Positions 46,465 through 55,730 are shown, counted from the stretch's first letter. The stretch is 64,000 nucleotides of DNA from Rubrivivax gelatinosus (GCF_004340905.1 NZ_SLXD01000014.1:124001-188000); one strand, 5' to 3'. A program made the numbers and translations. The notes: a model not told the origin generated them from the sequence alone.

Positions 46465-47001
46465 TCAGGCTTCCCGCAGCACACGGCGCATCACCAGCCC
46501 GGCGCGGCGGCGCGCCTGGGTGGCGGCGATCGTGTAGTCGCGCTCGGCTTCGGCGCGCAGCGCCTGCGCGCGTGCCAGCGCCTGCTCGAAACGTTCGAGG
46601 CTGTAGGTGTTCTCGCTGCCGATGTGCACGCTGGTGCGGCGCGACGGCGCGCCGAACTTCGGCAGCAGCACCGACAGCACCGCGGTACGCGTGCCGCTGC
46701 CTTTCTTGGTGCGGATGATCGGCCCGGAGATGCCCGGAGGCAGCGCGCTGCTCTTGTGCGCACTGGGTGCGCGCTGCAGCGTCACCGGCGCCGGCAGCGC
46801 GGCGATGCGGCGCATCAGCTCGCGCGTCGCGAGATCGAAAGCCTGGCGCGCGCCGCTGCCGTCGCGCGTGTGGTCGGAAAACAGCCGCGTGCCCTGGTAA
46901 CGCACCTGCCAGCCGTGCGTGGCACGCGTGTCGATGCGCTGGATGCCTTGCGGCACCAGGAAACGTTCGCCGTTGAAGAGGACGAGTTCGCGGTACTTCA
47001 T
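46465..47001 (-). CDS. hypothetical basic protein
   Basis: The 178-residue basic protein opens MKYRELVLFNGERF and has two halves that each look like a short beta-sheet plus helix (GWQVRYQGTRLF then SGARQAFDLATREL; FGAPSRRTSVHIG then YSLERFEQALARAQAL). This layout recalls AP2-like DNA-binding repeats, but the match is weak and I do not claim it. The C-terminus is Arg/Ala-rich helix. The start at 47001 has no strong Shine-Dalgarno site. It is followed downstream by 262 bases without a feature I can name. Confidence 0.6.
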   Translation of the reverse strand: MKYRELVLFNGERFLVPQGIQRIDTRATHGWQVRYQGTRLFSDHTRDGSGARQAFDLATRELMRRIAALPAPVTLQRAPSAHKSSALPPGISGPIIRTKKGSGTRTAVLSVLLPKFGAPSRRTSVHIGSENTYSLERFEQALARAQALRAEAERDYTIAATQARRRAGLVMRRVLREA

Positions 47002-47129
47002 GGCCTGTCCGTGCGGCTCATTCTGCCGCGCCGCGTGCCCGGCCGCGATGTCCTCTCGCGCCCCGTGGATGCGTGGATTTGTCCCCGCTGGACGGGTCAT
47101 TTCGACATTTCACCGTCACACGGCCGCGC

Positions 47130-47291
47130 TACGATGCACAGCATTCAAGGCACGAAACCGACCGCACATTGGGCGGAACCGGGAACCCGTGACCCAGTGC
47201 CTGGAATCCCGACTCGAAGCGCCGCCACGGCCCCGCCACTCGACAAGGGACGAGCCCGCAGCCGCCAGACGGCGAGCGGGCTTTGTTTTTT
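47130..47291 (+). ncRNA. candidate small structured RNA with intrinsic terminator
   Basis: No plausible gene lies on the plus strand here, yet a strong plus-strand terminator ends at 47291. Upstream, a -10-like TACGAT (47130-47135) is followed by an 11-bp stem with one mismatch (attcaaggcac at 47143, gtgcctggaat at 47197). That stem encloses two smaller hairpins (ccgc/gcgg and cgg/ccg). The expected transcript is ~140-150 bases from about 47142. I do not recognise the family, and expression is unproven. Confidence 0.35.
47253..47291 (+). terminator. rho-independent terminator of the candidate small RNA
   Basis: The stem agcccgc/gcgggct encloses a second stem gccg/cggc and is followed by ttgtttttt. 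There is no T-run on the opposite side, so the terminator acts on plus-strand transcription and is not simply the end of the minus-strand phasin gene, whose stop codon lies at its edge. Confidence 0.8.
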
Positions 47292-47689
47292 CAGCGTCTG
47301 CCGCTGCGGCCCAGCCGTCTGGCGTTGGCCACGGCCTTGCGGTGCACCGGCGCCAGCCCGGCGGCCAGCACCTCGTGCGCGGTCTGCTCCCAGTGGCGGC
47401 GCATGCCGGCGGCGCCGCCGCCCAGCCAAGGCATGAACGCGGCCTGCCAGCAGGCGATGGACAGGCGCTGCTGCGCCATCAGCATCTGCCAGCCCATCGC
47501 GGTCCAGGCGTGGGCGAAGGCGACACCTTTTTCGCTGACCATGCCACTGAACTCGCGCCGGTCGCGTGCCCCGGGCATCGGCCCGGCCAGCGCCATGCGC
47601 GTCAGGCGATGGCCGACCACGGCCGGCACCGCGACGGCGAGTTCACCGACCTGCCGCGCCAGACGGGCCTGATGACGGTTCGCGGCCAT
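47291..47689 (-). CDS. probable polyhydroxyalkanoate granule-associated phasin
   Basis: The 132-residue helical protein contains HRLTRMALAGPMPGARDRRE, MVSEKGVAFAHAWTAM and GWQMLMAQQRLSIACWQAAF, the amphipathic pattern of small Burkholderiales phasins that coat PHA granules. The ATG at 47689 has CGGAG upstream. It is five bases after the PEP-CTERM gene stop on the same strand, so co-transcription is possible though functionally odd. The assignment rests on remembered family pattern only. Confidence 0.6.
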   Translation of the reverse strand: MAANRHQARLARQVGELAVAVPAVVGHRLTRMALAGPMPGARDRREFSGMVSEKGVAFAHAWTAMGWQMLMAQQRLSIACWQAAFMPWLGGGAAGMRRHWEQTAHEVLAAGLAPVHRKAVANARRLGRSGRR

Positions 47690-47694
47690 TCGTT

Positions 47695-48273
47695 TCAGCT
47701 CCGCGTGAAGGCCGTGCGCCGCCGCCAGGCGCCCAGCAGCGCCAGCCCCGCGGCCAGCGACAGCGCCGGGGCCGGCTCGGGCACCGGGGCCAGCGCCACG
47801 TCGATCGACACCCGGGTTCCCGGCTCGAAGCCGAGGCCGGAGCCGTCGTAGAACACGCTGTCGGCGTCGAAGCTCAGGCCGACCTCGTCGGTTGCGAAGC
47901 TGGAGGCCGGGTTCAGTGCCACGCCGGCGATGCGCTGGCCCGCGAGCCCGGCGAAGTCGAAACCGAAGCCGTTGAAGCCACCGCCCGCGGCTTCGCCGCT
48001 CTCGCGGTAGACGAGGTCGATGGTGAAGGCGGAGACGTCGACGTCGGAGTTGATGAGGTCGTAGCCGCCCAGGGCGCTCAGCGAACCGGCCGGGAACTCG
48101 ATGCCCGCGCCGACGGTGGCGCTGGCCGGCACGGTGAAGCGGAACGGCTCGGACGGCAGCAGGCAGCAGTAGCCGGTGATCGTCACCTCGCTGCCGTCCA
48201 GCCCGGCCGCGGCGGCGGGCAGGGCGGTGGCCAGGGCGGCGGCCAGCGCCACGGCGCTCGGGGTTCGGTGCAT
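47695..48273 (-). CDS. PEP-CTERM sorting-domain protein
   Basis: The 192-residue exported protein has a signal peptide (MHRTPSAVALAAALATAL) and a beta-rich middle with a cysteine pair (GYCCLLP). Its C-terminal sorting signal is VPEPAPALSLAAGL, a short hydrophobic helix and arginines (WRRRTAF). PEP-CTERM proteins are processed by an exosortase (EpsH) and are usually linked to exopolysaccharide or biofilm. No exosortase gene is in the window. GAGGAG precedes the ATG at 48273. Confidence 0.88.
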   Translation of the reverse strand: MHRTPSAVALAAALATALPAAAAGLDGSEVTITGYCCLLPSEPFRFTVPASATVGAGIEFPAGSLSALGGYDLINSDVDVSAFTIDLVYRESGEAAGGGFNGFGFDFAGLAGQRIAGVALNPASSFATDEVGLSFDADSVFYDGSGLGFEPGTRVSIDVALAPVPEPAPALSLAAGLALLGAWRRRTAFTRS

Positions 48274-48357
48274 CGTGATCTCCTCGGGTGCGGCGACGGG
48301 ACACGCCGGCCACATCCCCCCGGCACGCGCCGTTCCCGCCCGGCCGAACGGCCCGGT

Positions 48358-49560
48358 TCAGGCCGGTGCTTCGGCCGCGGCGGGGGTGTCGCCGCCGAGT
48401 TCGTGCCAGCCGACGACGGTGTCGCGGCCGCGCTGCTTGGCGGCGTACATCGCTTCGTCGGCGCGGCGGATCAGCAGCCGGCCGTCCGGCCGCTCGCCGG
48501 CGCCGCAGCCGGCGTAACCGATGCTCAGGGTCAAGGCCTCGCAGCCCGCGGGCACGGCGATGCGCTCGCTTGCCAGCCGCCGCGTCAGGCGGCGCAGCAG
48601 CCGCGGCGCCTGCTGCGGGGCCAGCCCGGGCAGCATCAGCACGAACTCCTCGCCGCCCCAGCGGCCGCAGCGGTCGGTGTTGCGCAGCGTCGCGGCGATC
48701 ACCGCGCCCAGGCGGCGCAGCACCTGGTCGCCGGCGGCGTGGCCGCCCAGGTCGTTGATGCGCTTGAAATGGTCGACGTCGACGAAGGCCAGCGTCAGCG
48801 GATGGCCCAGGCGCGCGGCCGCGGCCAGGCCGAGCTCGAGCTCGGCCTCGAAGGCGCCGCGGCGCAGCGTGCCGGTCAGCGTGTCCACACGCGCGACCTC
48901 GCGCGCGGCGACGACCTGGCGGCCGAGCATCATGCCCAGCCAGGTGATGTGGAAGATGCCCGAGACGATGGCAAACGGGATCAGCGAACGAGCACCGCGC
49001 ACCGGGTCGACCTCGTAGCGGCTGGGCACGACCTCGGGCTGCAGCGTGATCTGCACCAGGAAGGCCGCCACCGGCAGACTCATCAGGGCGAAGGGCAGCA
49101 GCGGCAGCCAGCCGTAGCGGCCGAACTCGACCAGGATGCCGGCGCGCAACCGGACCAGCGGGCCGATCAGCAGCAGCAGGAAACAGCCCTGGTAGACCGC
49201 CAGCCGCAGCAGCTGCTCGCCGCCGGCCGGCAGCGGCAGCCACATCACCGCGGCACCGGCGGCGAAGATCCCGAGCCACAGGCGGGCGTGACGCGGGCGC
49301 CGGTGCACGAAGGCGTCGGCGCCGCAGCACACCAGCGTCGCGCTGGCCAGCCCCAGCGTCATGATCCAGGGCGCCACCGGCCCCAGCGCGCCTTCCTGGC
49401 CGACGTGCAGCCAGGCGGTCGCCGCGTCGCTGGCACACAGGGCCAGGAACAGCAGCGCCGTGAGGCGCTCCCGCGGCATCAGCGCCGCGATCAGTGCCCA
49501 GCACAGCGCGAACAGCGCGAGCTGGATCAGCGCCAGCGCCAGCGCGAGTTCGTAGGCCAC
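48358..49560 (-). CDS. membrane-bound diguanylate cyclase (GGDEF domain)
   Basis: The 400-residue protein has six or seven hydrophobic helices (1-215) and a C-terminal GGDEF domain with LTGTLRRGAFE, FVDVDHFKRIND and the active site GGEEF (302-306). The product-inhibition I-site RNTD (293-296) is in the correct position. It should synthesise c-di-GMP and is probably active. The start is GTG at 49560, a single base after the RND pump stop, so it belongs to that transcript. Confidence 0.92.
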   Translation of the reverse strand: MAYELALALALIQLALFALCWALIAALMPRERLTALLFLALCASDAATAWLHVGQEGALGPVAPWIMTLGLASATLVCCGADAFVHRRPRHARLWLGIFAAGAAVMWLPLPAGGEQLLRLAVYQGCFLLLLIGPLVRLRAGILVEFGRYGWLPLLPFALMSLPVAAFLVQITLQPEVVPSRYEVDPVRGARSLIPFAIVSGIFHITWLGMMLGRQVVAAREVARVDTLTGTLRRGAFEAELELGLAAAARLGHPLTLAFVDVDHFKRINDLGGHAAGDQVLRRLGAVIAATLRNTDRCGRWGGEEFVLMLPGLAPQQAPRLLRRLTRRLASERIAVPAGCEALTLSIGYAGCGAGERPDGRLLIRRADEAMYAAKQRGRDTVVGWHELGGDTPAAAEAPA

Positions 49561-49561
49561 C

Positions 49562-52500
49562 TCAGGCGCCAGCGCCGCGGCGGCGGGCCAGACGCCAGAC
49601 GAAACGCAGCCCCAGCAGCGTCACCACCGCCTCGGCCAGCGTCGTGACGAAGGCCAGCGCCGGGTGCCGGCCCTCGGCGCGGCGGCGGAACTTGGCCAGC
49701 GCGCGGTCGCGCGAGGTCTCGATGCTGTCGTAGAAGCTCGGGATGACGAGCAGCGTCAGGAGCGTGCTGGTGATCGTGCCGCCGATGATGGCGACGGCCA
49801 TCGGGCGGTAGAACTCGCCGCCTTCGCCGACGCCGACGGCCACCGGCAGCATGCCGGCGATCAGCGCCAGCGTCGTCATCAGGATCGGCCGCAGCCGCTG
49901 GCGGCCGGCGGCGGCCAGTGCCTCCTCGCGGTCCAGGCCCTCGGCCTCGCGGGCCCGCGCGGCGTCCAGCAGCAGGATCGCGTTCTTGGCGACCAGGCCC
50001 ATCAGCATGATGACGCCGATGAAGCTCATCAGGTTCAGCGTGCCGTCGGTGGCCAGCAGCGCCAGCACGACGCCGATCAGCGACAGCGGCAGCGACAGCA
50101 TCACCGCCAGCGGCGTCGTGAACGAGCCGAACTGCATCACCAGGATCAGGTACATCAGTCCGATGCCGGCAAAGAGCGCCGTGCCCAGGTCGCGGAACAC
50201 CATCTCCTGGTCGCGCGAGGTGCCGGCCAGCTCCAGCGCGTAACCCGGCGGGAAGTCCATCGAACGCGCGATCTTCAGCGCGTCGGCGGTCACCTCGCCG
50301 GCCGAACGCCCCTGGGCGTTGGCGGCCACCGAGATCATGCGTTTGCCGTCGGCGTGCTGGATCTGCGAAGGCCCGCGGCCGACGGTCACGGTGGCGATCT
50401 GCTCCAGCGGCACCAGCATGTTGGCGCCGCTGACGGCGATCGGCAGGCGCTCGATGTTGCCGGCGTCGACGCGGTCCTCGGGGTGCAGGCGCACCGCGAC
50501 GTCGCGCGTCTCGCCGCTGGGGTCGATCCAGTCGCCGGCCTCGACGCCGGCAAAGGCCACGCGCAGCGCCTGTGCCGCGTCGCTGGCCGAGATGCCCAGC
50601 GTGTTGGCCAGGCCCCGGTCGAGCTCGATCTTCAGCTCCACCTGCGGGTCCTGCTCGGACAGCGCCACGTCCACCGCGCCCGGCACCTGGCGCAGCCGGG
50701 CCATGAACTCGTTGGTGATCTCCAGCAGCCGGCGCGAGTCGGGGCCCGAGAAGCGGATCTGCACCGGCTTCTGCGCGCCGTTGTTCAGGTCGTCGATGAC
50801 CGCGTACTCGGCGCCGACCAGGCGCGAGACGCGTGCGCGCAGGTCGGTCGCGATCTCGGTGCCCGAGCGGCGGCGCTCGGTGCTCTTGCCGATGTCGACG
50901 AAGACGCGGCCGCCGTTCGGGTTGACCGAGCTGTTGGTGGCCACCGTCTCGGGCATCTCGCGCGCCAGCGCGGCGGCCGCCTCGACCTTCAGGCGGGCGT
51001 ATTCCAGGCTGCTCGACGCCGGCGTGCGCACCTCGACGGCGATCGTGCCGACGTCCGAGGTCGGCAGGAAGCTCGTGCCGCCGAACTTCGCCTGCAGCGC
51101 CAGCGCGCCGACGAAGCTCGCCACCGCGAACACCGTCATCCAGCGCCGGTGGTGCAGCGCCCAGCCGACGACGCGCGAATAACGTTCGGCCAGCTCGTCG
51201 AACCAGGCGTTGAGCCGCGCCAGCTTGGCTTCGATGCCGCGTTTGGGCTCGAGGTGCCGCCCCGGCGGGTCGCCCCAGTAGGCCGAGAGCATCGGGTCGA
51301 GCGTGAAGCTGACGAACAGGCTCACCAGCACCGAGGCGACGACCGTGAGGCCGAAGGGCCGGAACCACTCGCCGGCCAGCCCGGGCATGACGCCGATGGG
51401 GATGAACACGGCCACGATCGAGAAGGTCGTCGCCGTCACCGCCAGGCCGATCTCGGAGGTGCCTTCCAGCGCCGCCGAGATGCGGTCCTTGCCCATCTCC
51501 AGGTGGCGCACGATGTTCTCGCGCACGACGATGGCGTCGTCGATCAGCACCCCGATGGCCAGCGACAGGCCCAGCAGGCTCATGAAGTTCAGCGTGAAGC
51601 CGCAGGCCCAGACCGCGATGAAGGCCGCGAGCACCGAGGTCGGCAGCGACAGCGCGGTGATCAGCGTCGAGCGCCAGCTGTTCAGGAACAGGTAGACGAC
51701 GAACACCGTCAACCCGGCGCCGAAGACCAGCGCGTGGATCACGTTGTCCAGGCTGCTCTGCGCCTCCTCGCCGCCGTCGCGCGTGACGGTCAGCGTCGTG
51801 CCCTCGGGCAGCGTCTTGCGCACGTCCTCGGCGACGCGGCGCACCTCGTCGGCGACGCTCACCGTGCTGGCTTCGCGGGTGCGCGTGATCGACAGGCCGA
51901 CGTTGGGGTTGCCGTTGCGGATCGAGCGGCTGGTCAGCTCGGCGTAGCCGTCCTCGACGACGGCCACCTGCGCCAGACGCACCAGCTCGTCGCCGCGGCG
52001 CTTGATGACGATCTGGCCGAAGTCCGCCGGGTGCTCGATGCGGCCGACGAGGCGGATGCTCTGGTCCTCCAGCGTGCCGCGCACCTTGCCCACCGGCGCG
52101 GTGGCGTTCTGCGCGCGCAGCGCGGCCACCACCTCGGTCACCGAGACCTCGTACTCGCGCAGCTTCTGCGAGCGCAGCAGCACCGAGAGTTCACGCGACA
52201 GCGCGCCGTTGACGTTGACCACCGCCACGCCCGGGATCGCGCGGAAGCGGTCGGCGAGCTGGTCCTCGGCCAGGCGCGAGATCTCGGCGTGGCTTTGCGT
52301 CGTCGACGACAGCGCCAGCTGCATGATCGGCTGGGTGTTCGGGTCCAGGCGCTGCAGCACCGGCTCTCGCATCTCCACCGGCAGCTTGTGGCGCACCGAG
52401 CCGATCGCGTTGCGCACCTCGTCGGAGGCGAGCACCAGGTCCTTGCCGAAGTCGAAGATGATGACCAGCGTCGCGCTGCCTTCGGCCGAGGTGGAGCGCA

Positions 52501-52738
52501 GCTGGTCGACGCCGGAGATGCCCTGCAGCGCCTTCTCGATGCGGTCGACGACCTCGCGCTCCACCGTTTCGGGCGACGCGCCGGGGTAGGGGATGGTCAC
52601 CGCCAGCACCGGCTGCTCGGCGTCGGGCAGCTGGTTGACCTTGAGCCGCGACAGCGCGAGCAGGCCCAGGGCCATCATCGCGATGATGACGACGACCATC
52701 GCCACCGGCTTCTTGACGCTGAATTCGGACAGCAGCAT
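49562..52738 (-). CDS. RND efflux pump inner-membrane permease
   Basis: The 1058-residue permease has the twelve-helix AcrB/MexB-like pattern: a first helix after FSVKKPVAMVVVIIAM, LPDAEQPVLAVTIPYPGASP, FMSLLGLSLAIGVLIDDAIV (helix 4 with conserved acidic residues) and GLVAKNAILLLDAAR in the second half. It belongs to the HAE1 family that exports drugs or toxic organics with proton exchange. I use ATG at 52738; an in-frame GTG at 52750 overlaps the adaptor stop. No outer-membrane factor gene is adjacent. Confidence 0.93.
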   Translation of the reverse strand: MLLSEFSVKKPVAMVVVIIAMMALGLLALSRLKVNQLPDAEQPVLAVTIPYPGASPETVEREVVDRIEKALQGISGVDQLRSTSAEGSATLVIIFDFGKDLVLASDEVRNAIGSVRHKLPVEMREPVLQRLDPNTQPIMQLALSSTTQSHAEISRLAEDQLADRFRAIPGVAVVNVNGALSRELSVLLRSQKLREYEVSVTEVVAALRAQNATAPVGKVRGTLEDQSIRLVGRIEHPADFGQIVIKRRGDELVRLAQVAVVEDGYAELTSRSIRNGNPNVGLSITRTREASTVSVADEVRRVAEDVRKTLPEGTTLTVTRDGGEEAQSSLDNVIHALVFGAGLTVFVVYLFLNSWRSTLITALSLPTSVLAAFIAVWACGFTLNFMSLLGLSLAIGVLIDDAIVVRENIVRHLEMGKDRISAALEGTSEIGLAVTATTFSIVAVFIPIGVMPGLAGEWFRPFGLTVVASVLVSLFVSFTLDPMLSAYWGDPPGRHLEPKRGIEAKLARLNAWFDELAERYSRVVGWALHHRRWMTVFAVASFVGALALQAKFGGTSFLPTSDVGTIAVEVRTPASSSLEYARLKVEAAAALAREMPETVATNSSVNPNGGRVFVDIGKSTERRRSGTEIATDLRARVSRLVGAEYAVIDDLNNGAQKPVQIRFSGPDSRRLLEITNEFMARLRQVPGAVDVALSEQDPQVELKIELDRGLANTLGISASDAAQALRVAFAGVEAGDWIDPSGETRDVAVRLHPEDRVDAGNIERLPIAVSGANMLVPLEQIATVTVGRGPSQIQHADGKRMISVAANAQGRSAGEVTADALKIARSMDFPPGYALELAGTSRDQEMVFRDLGTALFAGIGLMYLILVMQFGSFTTPLAVMLSLPLSLIGVVLALLATDGTLNLMSFIGVIMLMGLVAKNAILLLDAARAREAEGLDREEALAAAGRQRLRPILMTTLALIAGMLPVAVGVGEGGEFYRPMAVAIIGGTITSTLLTLLVIPSFYDSIETSRDRALAKFRRRAEGRHPALAFVTTLAEAVVTLLGLRFVWRLARRRGAGA

Positions 52739-52746
52739 GCCGCGCC

Positions 52747-53883
52747 TCACTTCGCGGCCGAAGCCGCGGCGGCGCTGGCGGCGGCCGCCGGCTTGAGCTC
52801 GTAGCCCTGGCCGGGCGTCATCGTGCGCGACGGGTTGCGCAGCACCCGGTCACCGGCGGCCAGGCCCGACAGCACCGGCGTCAGCCCGGTGCGCGCGTCG
52901 CGTTCGCCGAGCTTGACGGCCACCCGCTGCAGCGTCTTGCCGTCCAGGCGCCAGACGGTGGCGGCCTCGCCGCTGCGCACGATGGGGCTCTCGGGCAGCA
53001 TCAGGCGGTCGCTGCTGCCGGTCTCCACGCGTCCTTCGGCGAACAGGCCGGCCACACGCGGCGCCTTCGCGTCGTCGGCGAAGTCGACGATCAGCGCCAC
53101 CTGGCGCGTGGTCGCGTTGGCGGCGGCGTCGATGCGGCGCACGCGGCCGGCGAACTCCTCGTTGCCGTAGCCGTTGACGCGAAAGCGCACCGTCTGCCCG
53201 GTCTTCAGCTCGGCCACGCGGTCGGCCGAGACCAGGCCCTCGAAGCGCATGCTCGCCGGGTCGATGACCTTCACCAGCTCGCGCCCGATCTGCACCGTGT
53301 CGCCCACCGAGACGCGGCGCTCGCTGACGACGCCGTCGAACGGGGCGCGCACCAGCGTGCGCGTGACCTGCTGGCGCGCCGACACCGCGCGGGCGCGTGC
53401 GGCGACGAGCTCGCTCTGCGTGGTGTTGCGCCGGATCTCGGCGTCTTCCAGCGCCTGCGTGGAGATCATGCCCTGCTGCTGCAGCGTCTTCAGGCGCTGC
53501 ACCTGGCGCTCGGCCTGCTCCCAGGCCTGGCTGGCCGAGCGCACCGACTCCTCGGCCGAGGTCAGGCTCTCGCGCAGCGCGGTGTCGTCCAGGCGCATCA
53601 GCAGGTCGCCGCGGCGCACCGCCTCGCCGTTGTCCTTGAGCACCTGGACGACGACGGCGGCCACCTCGGCGGCCAGGTCGGCCCGGCGTTCGGGCTGGAT
53701 CGAGCCGGTGATCACCGGGCCGCCGGCGATGGCGCTGGACTGCACGGTGACGACGTCCTCGGGGGCGATGTACAGCGTCGGCGCGGAGGCGGCCGCGTCG
53801 GCGGCTTCGGGCTTGGCGGGTTTGCCGCAGGCGGCGAGCAGGCAGGCGAGGCAGACGGCGGTCAGGACGGGTCGCATGGACAT
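52747..53883 (-). CDS. RND efflux periplasmic adaptor (membrane fusion lipoprotein)
   Basis: The 378-residue adaptor has a lipoprotein leader with lipobox LAACGK. It continues with ADLAAEVAAVVVQVLKDNGE (lipoyl-like), a coiled-coil hairpin (SLTSAEESVRSASQAWEQAE) and TLVRAPFDGVVSERRVSVGD. Adaptors link the RND permease to TolC-type channels. ATG at 53883 gives the best signal peptide; the longer frame is shadow. The C-terminal tail is Ala-rich (AAAASAAAASAAK). It overlaps the permease in the GTG alternative, so the two are coupled. Confidence 0.92.
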   Translation of the reverse strand: MSMRPVLTAVCLACLLAACGKPAKPEAADAAASAPTLYIAPEDVVTVQSSAIAGGPVITGSIQPERRADLAAEVAAVVVQVLKDNGEAVRRGDLLMRLDDTALRESLTSAEESVRSASQAWEQAERQVQRLKTLQQQGMISTQALEDAEIRRNTTQSELVAARARAVSARQQVTRTLVRAPFDGVVSERRVSVGDTVQIGRELVKVIDPASMRFEGLVSADRVAELKTGQTVRFRVNGYGNEEFAGRVRRIDAAANATTRQVALIVDFADDAKAPRVAGLFAEGRVETGSSDRLMLPESPIVRSGEAATVWRLDGKTLQRVAVKLGERDARTGLTPVLSGLAAGDRVLRNPSRTMTPGQGYELKPAAAASAAAASAAK

Positions 53884-54101
53884 CGGCGTGGGCCGCCGGC
53901 AGGCGGCATCGGTCTCGGCAAAAGCCGCGAGCGTAACGTCAGCCGGCACCCGTGCGGGTGCGGCTGCGACGAACGGGGGGTGGGCTGGCGCCGGGGGGCC
54001 GCGCACGCGACGAACCGGGCGCACGCCTGGCACGGCGGGGGCATCGCCGGCCGCGGTACCCTTGGCGCCTGCGCCTCCGTGGCAGGCGCTGCCCCGACAC
54101 G

Positions 54102-54563
54102 ATGCTCAAGACCCTGAAGGACCTGTTCGACGCCGTGGCCCCGCGCCGCGACGCTCCGGCGCGCGACGACGCCCACACGCTGCAGCTGGCCTGCGCCGCG
54201 CTGCTCGTCGAGGTGATGCGCTCCGACCCCGAGATCTCGCCGGCCGAACGCGCCGCGGTGCTGGCGACGCTGCGCGCGCAGTTTGCGCTGGCCGACGACG
54301 AACTCGAGCGCCTGGTCGAACTCGCCGAACGCGCGGTGGCCGGGGCCAGCGACCTGTTCGGCTTCACCTCGGCGATCAACGAGGCCTGGGAGATGGAGCA
54401 GAAGATCGCCATCGTCGAGGCGATGTGGCGCGTGGCCTACGCCGACGGCGTGCTCGGCGCGCACGAGCAGCACCTGCTGTGGCGCATCGCCGACCTGCTG
54501 CACGTGCCGCATGGCGCCTACGTGCACGCCAAGCGCCGCGCGCGCGAGGCCGCCGGCGCATGA
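54102..54563 (+). CDS. TerB-family tellurite-resistance-like protein
   Basis: The 153-residue helical protein has the TerB/DjlA-like core: LQLACAALLVEVMRSDPEIS, ERAAVLATLRAQF, NEAWEMEQKIAIVEAMWRVA and YADGVLGAHEQHLLWRIADL. It has the acidic metal-binding positions in both halves. It is probably cytosolic; tellurite resistance itself is not implied for stand-alone members. Its stop overlaps the DUF3574 start (ATGA). Confidence 0.88.
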   Translation: MLKTLKDLFDAVAPRRDAPARDDAHTLQLACAALLVEVMRSDPEISPAERAAVLATLRAQFALADDELERLVELAERAVAGASDLFGFTSAINEAWEMEQKIAIVEAMWRVAYADGVLGAHEQHLLWRIADLLHVPHGAYVHAKRRAREAAGA

Positions 54564-55003
54564 AGGCCGCGGCGCTGCTGGCCGCCACGCTGCTCGCGGC
54601 GGGCACCGTGCAGGCGCGCCCGGCCGCCGTGCCGTCGGACCGCCAGGTCGCCGCCAGCGCCTGCGCCGGCGTGCCCGGCGGGCGCGTGTGGCGCCGCACC
54701 GAGCTGTATTTCGGCCGCTCCGGCCCCGGCGGCCCGGTCGACGACACGGCTTTCGCCGTCTTCGTCGACCGCGTGGTGACGCCGCGTTTCCCCGACGGGC
54801 TGACCTTGCTGGACGGCCGCGGCCAGTACCGCGAGTCGCCCGAAGCGCCGATCGGCCGCGAGGCCAGCACCGTGCTCGTGCTGCTGCACCCCGGCGGGCG
54901 CGAAGCCGGCGCGCGCATCGAGGCCATCCGCGCCGCCTACAAGGCCGAGTTCCGCCAGCGTTCGGTGCTGCGCGTGGACCGCGCCGCCTGCGTCTCGCTG
55001 TGA
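54560..55003 (+). CDS. DUF3574 exported protein
   Basis: The 147-residue protein has a signal peptide (MKAAALLAATLLAAGTVQA). The DUF3574 core follows: ELYFGRSGPGGPVDDTAFAV, FVDRVVTPRFPDGLTLLDG and REASTVLVLLHPG. Two cysteines remain in the mature chain. Function of the family is unknown; periplasmic location is inferred from the leader. It is translationally coupled to TerB. Confidence 0.85.
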   Translation: MKAAALLAATLLAAGTVQARPAAVPSDRQVAASACAGVPGGRVWRRTELYFGRSGPGGPVDDTAFAVFVDRVVTPRFPDGLTLLDGRGQYRESPEAPIGREASTVLVLLHPGGREAGARIEAIRAAYKAEFRQRSVLRVDRAACVSL

Positions 55004-55100
55004 GCCCGCGGCACGGCGCCTGACCCGAGCCGGTGCGGGGTGGCGCGCGGCCCCCGTACACTGGGGCCCTGGCCGCGCGCGACGGTGGCCGAGATCGCCC

Positions 55101-55730
55101 ATGACGACGTCCCTTCCGCCCAACAAACCCTTTTCGATGATCCGCGAGTTCCATCTCGCGGACTGGTTCACCCTCGGCAACGCGATCTGCGGCATCGGGG
55201 CGCTGTTCTCGACGATGACCTATCTCGAGACCGGCGACGTGCTGCACGTCTACTTCGCCGCCGCGCTGGTGCTCGCCGCCCTGGTCTTCGACGTGCTCGA
55301 CGGCCGCATCGCGCGCTGGCGACAGAAGAGCTCGGCGATGGGGCGCGAGCTCGACTCGCTGGCCGACGTGATCTCCTTCGGCGTTGCGCCGGCCATCATG
55401 GCCTACGGCGTCGGCATGCAGGGGCTGTACGACCGCATCGTGCTGGTCTACTTCGTCGCCTGCGGCGTGTCGCGGCTGGCGCGCTACAACGTCACCGCCG
55501 AGGCGCTGTCCGAAGGCACCGGCAAGGTCAAGTACTTCGAGGGCACACCGATCCCGACCTCGATCCTCATCGTCGCGATGCTCGCCGTCGCCGCCGCGCT
55601 GGGCCACGTGCGCCAGGACCTGTGGTTCGGCAGCTTCCAGGTTGCCGGCTTCACGCTGCACCCGCTGGTGCTGGTCTACGCGCTCTCGGGCTCGCTGATG
55701 ATCAGCCGCATCCGCATCCCCAAGCTCTGA
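55101..55730 (+). CDS. pssA: CDP-diacylglycerol--serine O-phosphatidyltransferase
   Basis: The 209-residue membrane enzyme has the complete CDP-alcohol phosphotransferase motif D67-G68-x2-A71-R72-x8-G81-x3-D85-x3-D89 (in FDVLDGRIARW and GRELDSLAD). About six further helices follow, with RYNVTAEALSEGTGKVKYFE and GTPIPTS typical of the type II PssA branch. It makes phosphatidylserine, precursor of phosphatidylethanolamine. A -10-like TACACT lies at ~55057. A single gene with its own likely promoter. Confidence 0.93.
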   Translation: MTTSLPPNKPFSMIREFHLADWFTLGNAICGIGALFSTMTYLETGDVLHVYFAAALVLAALVFDVLDGRIARWRQKSSAMGRELDSLADVISFGVAPAIMAYGVGMQGLYDRIVLVYFVACGVSRLARYNVTAEALSEGTGKVKYFEGTPIPTSILIVAMLAVAAALGHVRQDLWFGSFQVAGFTLHPLVLVYALSGSLMISRIRIPKL

